Below, piece after piece: positions 15,782 to 24,325 of a stretch of DNA of 64,000 nt (positions are counted from its first letter, which is position 1; the number at the start of each line of letters is the position of its first letter). The notes beneath the pieces are model-generated. The model saw only the letters and a list, made by a program, of their open reading frames with translations. It was not told the origin of the DNA and did no database searches. Source of the stretch: Thermoproteota archaeon (lineage in GTDB: Archaea > Thermoproteota > Nitrososphaeria_A > Caldarchaeales > Calditenuaceae); contig JAUQPU010000002.1 of the NCBI GenBank assembly GCA_030550235.1, positions 156,602 through 220,601 on the forward strand. Direction: 5' to 3'. Made by a program: the position numbers and the translations under genes.

Positions 15782-17238
15782 TCATTATCATCCAGAGTTA
15801 TCTGCGTTTTAACTCGGGACAAGGCCTCGCCGATAAGCCTATCGACCTCTAGGAGGAAGAGTGTAAGCCTGTCTGCAGGTATCTCGGCTCCAGCCGCTAT
15901 CTTGTGCCCTCCACCTCGTCCGGCGAACTTCGAGGCCGCCTCCCTCATAACCGTGCCCAGGTTCACACCTACCATCACTAGTTTGGACGAAGTGCGGGCT
16001 GAGACCTTAACAACTCCAGCCTCTTGGCCCACAACTATCAAGGGCTTATCCGCAGGGATGAGCTTTGAGGAAGAGAGTATAGATGCTATAGAACTCACCT
16101 GTCGGACATCTATCTCCGGGCCTACTCGGAGGACCATTATGTTGTACATCTGCTCGAGATTCTTGGAGGCGAATTCTAGACTCTTCTTCAATATTGTCCT
16201 GTACTGTTCCATGACCCTCTGCGCCTCCTCTAATACCCAGCTCCTATACCCCATGGCAACAGAGACTCCAAGCCAGGAATTATTCGTCTTACCGCAGGCG
16301 TTCAGTAGCTGGGCATACTCCCTCGCATCCCTGAGGCCTGAGGAGACATCCTCATTCACCAACTCATACACAGTCCCAATCAGATCCTTAACAACCTCAG
16401 TAGGCTGGTTATTCTTCACCAAGTGAGAGACTATAGCATTGTAGAGCTTGGTCTTCTCCTCTTCAGTCAGATCCGCAATAGTCCTCCACTTGTCCCCATC
16501 ACGAACCTCAATCTCTGCCTCAATTAGTAGAGAGAGGCATGAGGCCTCTTCCCCGCTTAGGCCTGGGAGGTATGGGCTCTGGGTACTCGCTAACGCCTGG
16601 TGTATGGGCTTCGAGCCTCTTCCGTAGAGGATGAAATCCTCATATACTTTGAGCATTCGTCCCTCGACTGCGTCCGAGACGATCTCCTCGTTCAGCCCGA
16701 AAAGTTTTCTCTTCTCCCCCCTATCTTGCAGGTCTCCGAGGCTACCGACCACTGCTATCGGGGCGTATATATGTGGGTTTGGCGTGATGTTCCTCATCAC
16801 AAGGTATGCGACACCTGCTGCACTTACCTCTGATTCCCCATCTATCCCGAATAGGTGTGGATTGACATGTATCCAATTCTCCCCGATGTCTTCCGCCTCT
16901 GGCTGGTGGTGGTCGATAATGACGAACTTCCTATCGCCAAATACCTTTCTAAGCTCATGTATGCTGCCGCTGCCCATATCCACTAGGATAACCATCCCAC
17001 CATCACGCTTGCCCATAAGATCGATAAACTCCTCAAGCCTGAAGACGCTCTTCGCGATAAACTTTGCGCCAAGGTCGAGCAGCCCACCCGTCACAATCCC
17101 GATTGAAGACAATCCATCAGCATCATTATGGCCTGCGACAAGAATCTCTGTGCCCCGCTCCGCCTCGTCTTGAATAAAGTCAGCCGCCTCCTTACATCTG
17201 GCTTGGAGCGCGGCTACGTCTCTGACAGAACCATCCAT
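15778..17238 (-). CDS. RecJ-like DHH phosphoesterase (single-strand exonuclease family)
   Basis: This 486-residue protein has the DHH domain motifs GHNDADGLSS (about 37-46), VDMGSG and IDHHQPE, and a C-terminal DHHA1 motif GGGHKIAAGAE. Archaeal RecJ-like proteins include the GINS-associated nuclease GAN that works at replication forks, and others degrade nano-RNA or mismatched 3' ends. Which role applies cannot be read from the sequence. It is the first gene of the RecJ-Pcc1-eS1 group. Confidence 0.9.
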   Translation of the reverse strand: MDGSVRDVAALQARCKEAADFIQDEAERGTEILVAGHNDADGLSSIGIVTGGLLDLGAKFIAKSVFRLEEFIDLMGKRDGGMVILVDMGSGSIHELRKVFGDRKFVIIDHHQPEAEDIGENWIHVNPHLFGIDGESEVSAAGVAYLVMRNITPNPHIYAPIAVVGSLGDLQDRGEKRKLFGLNEEIVSDAVEGRMLKVYEDFILYGRGSKPIHQALASTQSPYLPGLSGEEASCLSLLIEAEIEVRDGDKWRTIADLTEEEKTKLYNAIVSHLVKNNQPTEVVKDLIGTVYELVNEDVSSGLRDAREYAQLLNACGKTNNSWLGVSVAMGYRSWVLEEAQRVMEQYRTILKKSLEFASKNLEQMYNIMVLRVGPEIDVRQVSSIASILSSSKLIPADKPLIVVGQEAGVVKVSARTSSKLVMVGVNLGTVMREAASKFAGRGGGHKIAAGAEIPADRLTLFLLEVDRLIGEALSRVKTQITLDDND

Positions 17239-17295
17239 GATTCAGCACCGTTTATTGTTGGCCAGCTAAGATAAGAGGATTACCTGGGGGGTGTA

Positions 17296-18306
17296 ATGTC
17301 TTTATTACGGGTAGTGGGGTGGGTCTATTGTGGCTTGGCGCTGGGTATAGAGGCCTCTCATGTTGGTGGAGCAATGCCTAGGTCGGAGGAGTTAATCCGG
17401 GCCTTTAGGAGAGTGGCTGAGGGGAGAGAGCCGTATAGTAGTGTTTTGGTCCTTGCGAAGAGTGAAGCCTCAAAGCTCATAGAGATGCAGAGGAGGCTGG
17501 GTTTGACCTATTTAGTCGAGGGCCAGCTACTCTGGCACGACATTCTAAGACCATTCACCGAACTATTAGAAGGCGTTAAAACAGGTCCACTAACCAGATG
17601 GTTTGACAACAACCTCTTCTACAAGAAACCAATAATAGTATCAAACATCCTGAGAACCACCAGCATCCTAGAAAAATACGTTTTCACAGACTTGCTGAGT
17701 GGGGTCAACTGGAAGCTAATCCTCCCCGAGCCCTACACATTCTACAGGCTCTCAGCCAACCAATCCTACAGTAGATGGGAAGACCTAGTATTGGACTTCG
17801 CAGGCATACTTGTTGAAGAGTTGAAGACCCTGGCAGGGACTGGGCCCGCCCTCCTCCAGCTGAGCGCCCCGTGTCTCGCCGAGAAGAAACTCGATACAGA
17901 TCAAGTAGAGACTGTGAAAGAGTCCCTCAGAATAGTGAAGAATGGCTATAACGGCCTCCTAATGGTCCACCTCTTCTTCTACGATGCCTCTAACGCCTTT
18001 CCATGGATCCTAGACTCTCCGGCAGATGTCATCGGGATTGACCCCTTCGTCACAGCACCTGAACTTATTAGAGGCTACTCCTTCGAGCGATCTCTAGCCA
18101 TCGGGTGCGTGGATGCGAGGAATAGCCATGTCGAGAGCGTCGAGGAGATTGGATACTTGTTTAACAGCTTCGCCGAGTGTGTCGAAGCGAGAGCATATCA
18201 CCTGACGACTAATACTGATCTCGAGTATCTGCCTAGGCATGTAGCCGATGCCAAGATTGAGAGGCTTGCAGAAGCCTACAGAATTCTAGGTGGTGGTTTG
18301 TCTTGA
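17296..18306 (+). CDS. MetE-like protein, first of a two-gene methionine synthase
   Basis: This 336-residue TIM-barrel protein resembles the MetE/UROD-like superfamily. The region EASHVGGAMPRSEELIRAF near residues 19-37 matches the usual VGSFPRPEEL start, so about 17 extra residues precede the domain. The ATG is preceded by GGGGGTG. It lacks the clear HxC...C zinc set of the next gene and may bind the methyl donor or form the partner barrel. It overlaps the next gene by 4 bp. Confidence 0.75.
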   Translation: MSLLRVVGWVYCGLALGIEASHVGGAMPRSEELIRAFRRVAEGREPYSSVLVLAKSEASKLIEMQRRLGLTYLVEGQLLWHDILRPFTELLEGVKTGPLTRWFDNNLFYKKPIIVSNILRTTSILEKYVFTDLLSGVNWKLILPEPYTFYRLSANQSYSRWEDLVLDFAGILVEELKTLAGTGPALLQLSAPCLAEKKLDTDQVETVKESLRIVKNGYNGLLMVHLFFYDASNAFPWILDSPADVIGIDPFVTAPELIRGYSFERSLAIGCVDARNSHVESVEEIGYLFNSFAECVEARAYHLTTNTDLEYLPRHVADAKIERLAEAYRILGGGLS

Positions 18307-19415
18307 AGCTCTTCCCAACCCAGGAAGTTGGAAGCCTCATGAGGGCTCCCTTCCTGCGTAAGCAGTTGGATGAGAGTGTCATCTCTGAGACAGAGTACTG
18401 GGGCAGGTTGCTGGGCGTGGAGAGGTATGAGGTGCTTGTGGATAAGCTCAGGAGAGAGGATTATACTGTAGAAGAGCTGCGCAACTGGGCTTCACTCTAT
18501 GCTATACGTCTCCACGAGGCTGCGGGGTTAGACGTTGTGTGGGATGGAGAGCAGAAGAGGATAGAGATGTATGAGCATGCGCTCAGACAGGTTAAGGGCG
18601 TAGAATTCCTCGGCAAGGTAAAGGTATGGGATGCGGAGACATACAATAAGGCGGCCATAAAGTCCAAGCCTCAGCTGGCGGAGAACACTTATGTCCCCGA
18701 GTTCCAGTTCGCGAAAAGACACGCCAGAAGGGAGCTGAAAGTTCCTCTAACAGGTCCCTATACACTAGCAGAGTGGAGTTTCGACGAATACTACATTTCT
18801 AGACCAAGAACCACTGGTAGTTTGATTGAGAGGAGGAGAGAGGCGAAGAGGGAGATGGTCTTTGACCTGGCCCGTGAGGTGGTGAGGCCTGTTATACTCT
18901 CGCTCGTCGAGAACGGCGCCAATAGGATTCAGATCGATGAGCCCGCGGCGACAACCAAGCCGGATGAGGTCGGCCTATTTGTCGAGGCTTTTAATGAGAT
19001 TGTAAAGGGTGTTAATGCCCGCTTCACAATCCACATCTGCTACAGCGACTATACCCTACTATTCCCCTATATACTAGAGGCGAAGGCACACGAGCTCTCT
19101 ATCGAGTGTGCCAACAAGGATGCTGTGAGCCTAGGGCAGGACGAGAGGAGGGGCTACGAGATACTCAAACTCTTTAGGGAACATTCCGTGGACTTCGCGC
19201 TCGCACCAGGTGTGATAGACGTGCATACAGACTTCATAGAGCCTCCGGAGCTGGTGAGGGATAGGCTTCTCCACGCTGCCAAGATCTTCGGAGACCCTTC
19301 GCGGATCATAGCCTGCAATGATTGTGGTCTGCGGACTAGGAAGTGGGATGTCGCTTATAGGAAGGAGGTAAACTTGGTCCGCGGAGCTAGCATCGCGCGG
19401 GAGACCCTAGAATAG
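18303..19415 (+). CDS. metE: Core methionine synthase, MetE C-terminal type
   Basis: This 370-residue protein matches the catalytic half of cobalamin-independent methionine synthase. Zinc ligands are visible as IHICY (His and Cys), LSIEC (Glu) and ACNDCGLRTRKWD (Cys). RIQIDEPAATTKPDEV holds the substrate-site Asp-Glu. In archaea such short MetE proteins (core MetE) take methyl groups from a corrinoid donor rather than a folate. That the donor differs here is inference. TTG start, translationally coupled to the upstream gene. Confidence 0.88.
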   Translation: MKLFPTQEVGSLMRAPFLRKQLDESVISETEYWGRLLGVERYEVLVDKLRREDYTVEELRNWASLYAIRLHEAAGLDVVWDGEQKRIEMYEHALRQVKGVEFLGKVKVWDAETYNKAAIKSKPQLAENTYVPEFQFAKRHARRELKVPLTGPYTLAEWSFDEYYISRPRTTGSLIERRREAKREMVFDLAREVVRPVILSLVENGANRIQIDEPAATTKPDEVGLFVEAFNEIVKGVNARFTIHICYSDYTLLFPYILEAKAHELSIECANKDAVSLGQDERRGYEILKLFREHSVDFALAPGVIDVHTDFIEPPELVRDRLLHAAKIFGDPSRIIACNDCGLRTRKWDVAYRKEVNLVRGASIARETLE

Positions 19416-19422
19416 GGCTATG

Positions 19423-19905
19423 CTATTGGCTGCTTGACTCTTTTGCAGCTGCCTCCACAGCCCTCCTAACAACGCCGATAGGCCCGCTCTTCCTCCCGGT
19501 GGTCCTTGTCCTCTGACCCCTAACCTTCAGGCCTAGGGAGTGGCGCACTCCTCTCCAAGACTTTATACGCATCTCCCTCTGAATATCCTCCTTAATAGAC
19601 AGGTCAAGATCGGCACCAATTAGGTGGAGGTCTTTGCCAGCCTGTATGTCGCGCCTCCTGTTATACATCCATGAGGGGATACCATATTTCTCAGGATTCC
19701 TGATACAGTCCTCAATCATCGCCAGCTGCTGGTCGGTAAGCTGCCCAAGCCTCAGCTCAGGGTCGATGTTCAATGCACGAGTAACCGCGTATCCAAATGG
19801 TATCCCAACACCTCTTATCCCTGCTAGGGCGTAGGGTATCTTCTTCCCACCGTCCAAGTCTACGTTGAGCAGTCTAACGATCAGTCTGAGCTCCTGCTGG
19901 GTCAT
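19423..19905 (-). CDS. rps13: Small ribosomal subunit protein uS13
   Basis: This 160-residue protein is of archaeal S13 length. Segments LLNVDLDGGKKIPYALAGIRGVG, IPSWMYNRRRDIQAG and GVRHSLGLKVRGQRTRTTGRK are diagnostic. It contacts the P-site tRNA and the large subunit at the intersubunit bridge. In many archaea it heads a uS13-uS4-uS11-rpoD operon, but here it stands alone and converges with the methionine synthase gene 7 nt away. Confidence 0.97.
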   Translation of the reverse strand: MTQQELRLIVRLLNVDLDGGKKIPYALAGIRGVGIPFGYAVTRALNIDPELRLGQLTDQQLAMIEDCIRNPEKYGIPSWMYNRRRDIQAGKDLHLIGADLDLSIKEDIQREMRIKSWRGVRHSLGLKVRGQRTRTTGRKSGPIGVVRRAVEAAAKESSSQ

Positions 19906-19979
19906 CTGTTTAAGGTGTTATAGATGTGCTAAATAAACATGGCTCCCCGGGGCCCTAAGGCAGAGCGGGTGGCTGGAGA

Positions 19980-20621
19980 ATGGTTAAAAGGTTGAATCGC
20001 CACTGGATAGTCATGCAGCAGGGCTACTATATCATCCCGGGAGCTACCACTGTAGGGATAAAGGGGGCTGATGGAGTAGTCTTGGCCTCGGAGAAGAGGC
20101 TGTCATATGGAAACTTCGTCGTCTCTAAAAATGCTAGGAAAGTCTTCCAGCTGACTAAGAACGCAGGGGCTGCCTGCGCCGGCCTGGTCTCGGACATGCA
20201 GGGCCTCATCAGGGAGGCGAAGGCGCTCATAAACATCTATATGCTGGAGCAAGGGAGGCTCCCGAGCGTAAACACAGTTGCGAAAGTCCTATCCACTTAT
20301 CTATTTGGAAACCGCTTCTTCCCCTACTTCACCGAGACTGTCGTGGGAGGCGTCGACTCGACGGGTGCTCACATCTATGTCCTAGACCCGCTGGGCTCCA
20401 TGATTGAGGACGACTATACGGCGGTTGGGAGCGGGGCCGAGATCGCGGCAGGCGTGCTGGAGACCTGGTTTAAACCGGGGCTATCATCCGACGAGATAAC
20501 AGAGCTGGCGATAAAGGCTGTGAAGGCGGGTGCGACGCGCGACGCGGCGAGCGGGAATGGGATTGATATCCTTGTGATAGGCCGATCTGGGGTTGTCCGG
20601 CTGGAGACGATCCAGTTTTAA
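19980..20621 (+). CDS. psmB: Proteasome beta subunit with Ala at the catalytic Thr1 position
   Basis: This 213-residue beta subunit has a 21-residue leader, then PG-ATTVGIKGADGVVLASEKR. In active archaeal beta subunits the same place reads G-TTTVGI, with cleavage before Thr1. Here codon 22 is GCT (Ala). The catalytic partners corresponding to Glu17 and Lys33 are kept at E38 and K54. The subunit should therefore be unprocessed and inactive, possibly structural, with an active beta paralog elsewhere in the genome. The start ATG has GGAGA upstream. Met12 is an alternative start. Confidence 0.88.
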   Translation: MVKRLNRHWIVMQQGYYIIPGATTVGIKGADGVVLASEKRLSYGNFVVSKNARKVFQLTKNAGAACAGLVSDMQGLIREAKALINIYMLEQGRLPSVNTVAKVLSTYLFGNRFFPYFTETVVGGVDSTGAHIYVLDPLGSMIEDDYTAVGSGAEIAAGVLETWFKPGLSSDEITELAIKAVKAGATRDAASGNGIDILVIGRSGVVRLETIQF

Positions 20622-20753
20622 CCCCCTCCTTTAATTAATTATCTAGATTGGCTAAGAGCCGCCTAAGTTTTGGATTGCGGGGCATCCCTAAAATCCTTTA
20701 AGTTTATTTGGTTGGGAATAGATTAATGAGGGAGTATAACGCCGTGATATTTG

Positions 20754-21494
20754 ATGAATCTTAACAAGATGCAGCTCCGCCTCCTCCTATACCTCTACGA
20801 GAGGAACGGCTTCAGCAACGGAGTCCAGGTCACAACACCCGCCCTCGCAAAATTTCTAAACACCTCTCAGCAGTCAGCCTCCCGCATCATGATAAAGATG
20901 GAGAAGGAGGGGTTCATTGAGAGGCGAATAGTAGGTAGGGCGTGCTACGTGAGGTTGACTGAGAAATCCCTCAACGAGCTATCAGAGCTGTATGCGGAGT
21001 TGAAGAGGATAATTGAGAAGCCTGTAGAGGTGGTTCTTGAGGGGCGGGTCTTCAGCGGGATGGGGGAGGGCGCATACTATATCTCACTACCCTGGTATAG
21101 GGATCAGATAAAGAAGAAGCTTGGATTTGACCCTTACCCCGGTACACTCAACATAAATCTACTGTCTTGGGACTCGATACAGAATCGGAGGGTTGTCAGC
21201 AAGTATGCAGACATATTTATCGAAGGCTTCAAGGACAAGAACCGCACATATGGCGGCGCTAAGGCGATACTTGCATACTTTAACAACGCCGACCTCTGTG
21301 CGATACTATACATTGAGAGGACACATTATGGTGAGAATGTCATAGAGCTGGTCTCTCCTGTCTATCTTAGGGGGAAGTATGGGCTCTCAGATGGCGACAA
21401 GGTGAAAGTTACAGTCACACTCCCCACAGCCAACTTCACGGCTGGTGGGCAGTCACTCCAGCAGGGTAAAGGTCAAATTATGCCTGAATCCTGA
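20754..21494 (+). CDS. ribK: CTP-dependent riboflavin kinase with N-terminal winged helix
   Basis: About 246 residues. The N-terminal region to about residue 85 is a MarR-like winged helix (TPALAKFLNTSQQSASRIMIKMEKEG). The rest is the archaeal RibK domain with GRVFSGMGEGAYYISLPWY and PYPGTLNINLL. It makes FMN from riboflavin using CTP. The fused DNA-binding domain suggests it may also act as a repressor, as proposed for RbkR proteins. The ATG at 20754 is preferred to the adjoining TTG at 20751. Confidence 0.9.
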   Translation: MNLNKMQLRLLLYLYERNGFSNGVQVTTPALAKFLNTSQQSASRIMIKMEKEGFIERRIVGRACYVRLTEKSLNELSELYAELKRIIEKPVEVVLEGRVFSGMGEGAYYISLPWYRDQIKKKLGFDPYPGTLNINLLSWDSIQNRRVVSKYADIFIEGFKDKNRTYGGAKAILAYFNNADLCAILYIERTHYGENVIELVSPVYLRGKYGLSDGDKVKVTVTLPTANFTAGGQSLQQGKGQIMPES

Positions 21495-21503
21495 TTACTC
21501 GAG

Positions 21504-22145
21504 TTGTCGGAGGCCTTTAAGAAAGCATCCGAGTGGGTTCTCCAGCAGACGAGAGAGGGGAAAGACCTCGCAAGCATTCAGGCATCATTCCCCGTCTTCA
21601 GAGACGGAAACATAACAATAAACCGCGTCATATTCAACAACCCGCCGCTTCTCGGATTCTTCGACGAGAAGATTAAGCTGAAAATTAGTGACAAGGTAAT
21701 TAGGGCCGCCACGCAAATCGCTAAACTTCATGGATTTGATGTCTTCTCCTCTCCGCCTGAGGTTAGAATTGTTAAAGATGGTGTACTCCATGCCTTGTTG
21801 AGAGAGGATGGCTTTGCAGCTAGTGAGCCACTCCTCTTTAGAGATATCTCGGCTAAGATTTATGGGGTGGGTGGCTCCATAGACCATGAGGTTCCTGTGA
21901 AAGATAGCTGGCTTGACTCTCTTGCTAGGCTGCTCTCGTATAGGGGTTTTGTAGAAACTGTCTTCTTCATAGCTCTCATAGTGTTGCTGCCTCCCACACT
22001 CGCATCGCTCTCCCTCCTACTAACCCCGTCTAGGGTTGTGCCAGATCCGCTTAGACTGGGTGTAGTCTTCGCAATCTTGGTGGCGGCCCTATATCTGGCG
22101 CGGCTATACATCAGGGAAAACATCCGTCAGAGGGCAGCAACCTAG
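21504..22145 (+). CDS. Hypothetical protein with two C-terminal membrane helices
   Basis: This is a 213-residue protein with a TTG start, 9 nt after the ribK stop. The first 145 residues are soluble alpha/beta. Two membrane segments follow near residues 155-175 and 186-204, with a basic C-terminus. No family is recognised. Close spacing suggests co-transcription with ribK. Confidence 0.7.
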   Translation: MSEAFKKASEWVLQQTREGKDLASIQASFPVFRDGNITINRVIFNNPPLLGFFDEKIKLKISDKVIRAATQIAKLHGFDVFSSPPEVRIVKDGVLHALLREDGFAASEPLLFRDISAKIYGVGGSIDHEVPVKDSWLDSLARLLSYRGFVETVFFIALIVLLPPTLASLSLLLTPSRVVPDPLRLGVVFAILVAALYLARLYIRENIRQRAAT

Positions 22146-22165
22146 CTCAGAGTAGTGGCCTTGGT

Positions 22166-22564
22166 TTATATATTCAGGTCTGGTGGCCTAGCTGCTGAGA
22201 GATAGTCCTCCCGTCTTGGGGTGAATATATCCAGAGCGATTGCATCTTCATCTCCAACGTTCTCGACCTCATGCGGCTCAAAGGACTTGATGAGATATGA
22301 CTCACCTTCCCTAAGAACTCTCTCGCCACTCTCTGTTTTAAATAGCAGGGAGCCCTCCAACAAGATGCCAGCTTGCAGGTGTATGTGTTTGTGCATGGGC
22401 ACGATTGCGCCGGGGGCCATCCGGACGAGCATGAGCATGATTGTAGGGTTGTGGGCTAGGATGCACCTGTAAACTCCGGGGAATAGCTCCTCCCAAAACT
22501 GATTAAGCCAGATGTCCACAGATTCTTGAGTGGAGGTTGACGAGTATTTCAGCTTAGCGCCCAC
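22166..22564 (-). CDS. Cupin-domain protein
   Basis: This 132-residue single cupin barrel has motif 1 around HKHIHLQAGILLEG (about 58-71) and motif 2 around SFEPHEVENVG, giving the usual His ligands for a divalent metal. The function is unknown. It is the last gene of the GlyRS-THEP1-Trm1-cupin run, 9 nt after trm1. Confidence 0.8.
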   Translation of the reverse strand: MGAKLKYSSTSTQESVDIWLNQFWEELFPGVYRCILAHNPTIMLMLVRMAPGAIVPMHKHIHLQAGILLEGSLLFKTESGERVLREGESYLIKSFEPHEVENVGDEDAIALDIFTPRREDYLSAARPPDLNI

Positions 22565-22573
22565 GGAAGGGAC

Positions 22574-23758
22574 TTAGTTATGGGCCAGCTCCTTCACAAT
22601 CTTGGTCAGGATGTCTGAGGGGGCGTCCGTCTTTATTGCCGCTCGGTCGTAGTGGGTGGGGGCGGCACGGTAGCCCATCTCCCTCAGCCTATCAATCACC
22701 TGCATAACCTTTGGTGGTGAGGTGCGTGCGCGCCTAGAGACCTCCGCTAGCTGGAAGGACCATGGAACATCTTCAGGCTCCTCCGCAACTGCTCTAACAA
22801 TTTTCACAGCCTCGGCATAATTTGGGTCTGAGGCAAATCTCGAGTTTAGGATCTTCTCGACTAGGTTTTTGTCGGCGAGTCTGCCGATCCAGAGAGGGCC
22901 TAGCAGCGTGTTGGGGCCTCCGCAGACGCTACACCTTTCTCTCCACTCTTGAGCCTCACCAATAACGGATGTGTTTAGACAGGCTTTGCAGTGGATTAGG
23001 TATCGGACCTGTAGCCTAGTTTGGTAGGCCTTGCTCTTACCCCTGTCCACCTTGAGGAAAACTCTGACAAAGTGTCTATAGGCTGCTGAAAATACGGGCT
23101 CTGCGCCCAGGCTCAGTCTTGAGGCGGTCATAACTGCGACGCCTGCTAATGCCCTGATGGCTGTCTCTCTATAGAAATTGGTCCTCACGAGTGTGAGGCC
23201 ATACTTCCAGTATGCAGTCCTTCGCGAGGAGCCTGAGAGGGCTGCGAGGTCTGTTGCAGAAGACCCCAACAATCCTTGCCTCTCAGTGGCTCTGAACCCG
23301 TTTTCAAGGAACCTGACGGGAGAGCCAAAGGGGTCGATATCCACGTATCCAGCTCTCCCACTAACAGCCAGCTCAGAGAGTAGTAAGTTGGCGTCAGAGC
23401 GCTTAACCCTCAATCTGCCAGCCAGGCCATTCCGCTCAATATTGATCTCGATGAGCCTGACCGCCCATTCCGAGATATCACCCGCTATGCCCTCAGATAC
23501 GACGCCTGACTCCAGTAGCAGCCTGATAATCCGGGCCCCCGTCCCAGCAAGCGGCTCGGCGGCCGAGCCGCAGTTTCTCTCCGAGAAATAAGCCCAAGTC
23601 ACCATGACAGCTAGGTCTCTTGAGGCCTTTGAGAGGGGGTTATAGAAGGCGGGGAGCCTCGTTGTGGCTTGGGCCTCCCCAGTCTCGGGGACAACGAGCT
23701 CTGCCAACCCCTCCTTAACTATCCTTGTCGCGAATGGGAGTCTGGGCAGGGCCTCCAA
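22574..23758 (-). CDS. trm1: tRNA (guanine-26 N2) dimethyltransferase Trm1
   Basis: This 394-residue methyltransferase has the Trm1 sequence DIDPFGSP (catalytic motif IV, near residue 140 as YVDIDPFGSPV), AEPLAGTGARIIRLLLE for SAM binding, and a zinc-binding set CKAC...CSVCG near residues 258-280. It modifies G26 of many tRNAs. The length matches archaeal Trm1. Six nt separate it from THEP1 upstream. Confidence 0.95.
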   Translation of the reverse strand: MEALPRLPFATRIVKEGLAELVVPETGEAQATTRLPAFYNPLSKASRDLAVMVTWAYFSERNCGSAAEPLAGTGARIIRLLLESGVVSEGIAGDISEWAVRLIEINIERNGLAGRLRVKRSDANLLLSELAVSGRAGYVDIDPFGSPVRFLENGFRATERQGLLGSSATDLAALSGSSRRTAYWKYGLTLVRTNFYRETAIRALAGVAVMTASRLSLGAEPVFSAAYRHFVRVFLKVDRGKSKAYQTRLQVRYLIHCKACLNTSVIGEAQEWRERCSVCGGPNTLLGPLWIGRLADKNLVEKILNSRFASDPNYAEAVKIVRAVAEEPEDVPWSFQLAEVSRRARTSPPKVMQVIDRLREMGYRAAPTHYDRAAIKTDAPSDILTKIVKELAHN

Positions 23759-23764
23759 GCCATC

Positions 23765-24313
23765 TCATCCTCTCTCCATAAAGAGCTTGGCAACCTCCCT
23801 AGCCAGGGCCCCAGCCTCTCCCCGCCTGAGAACTATTAGCCTAGTCACTATAGAATGCGCCTCTAAGAGCAGTGGGTCTCTTGAGCGATAATGCAGCGTG
23901 AGGATGGCTTCCCTGGCGTTTCTCAAGACTCTCTCCAGAACACTTCTAAACCTCTGGCTCATCAGTTCCATAGGCCCCACCTCGTCAACTATGACGATGC
24001 CTCCTCTCCCCAGAGCTCTATCTATCACGTCTGACGCATACCCATCCAGGTTCTCGACATAGACCCTGTATCTTCCTATTCTCGGGCCTGTCTCGCCAGA
24101 CTCCCGCGCCAGCGGCACGGCCTGTAGAGTCTCTATGTCTATTATGTTGAACCCAATCCTCCTTCCACCCTCCCTAACCTCCCTCGTTATAATCCCAGCA
24201 ACCACCTTCCCGTCACGCCTAAGAATGCTAGCCACCTGCTCCACCAGGGTCGTCTTACCACAGCCAGGCGGGCCCGTCACACCGATTAACAACCTATCAT
24301 GCAAATTCATCAT
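23765..24313 (-). CDS. THEP1-type nucleoside triphosphatase
   Basis: This 182-residue P-loop NTPase has Walker A GPPGCGKT (about 14-21), GIITREVREGGRRIGF and Walker B IVDEVGPMEL, the diagnostic THEP1 set. Such enzymes hydrolyse several nucleoside triphosphates; the cellular role is unclear. It lies between GlyRS and Trm1 genes with 12 and 6 nt gaps. Confidence 0.93.
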   Translation of the reverse strand: MMNLHDRLLIGVTGPPGCGKTTLVEQVASILRRDGKVVAGIITREVREGGRRIGFNIIDIETLQAVPLARESGETGPRIGRYRVYVENLDGYASDVIDRALGRGGIVIVDEVGPMELMSQRFRSVLERVLRNAREAILTLHYRSRDPLLLEAHSIVTRLIVLRRGEAGALAREVAKLFMERG

Positions 24314-24325
24314 GCGGGAGGTGAG

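Noticed and set aside
15608-16426. 272-codon plus-strand frame opposite the Pcc1-RecJ genes
   Set aside because: Antisense shadow; the minus strand encodes clear RecJ motifs.
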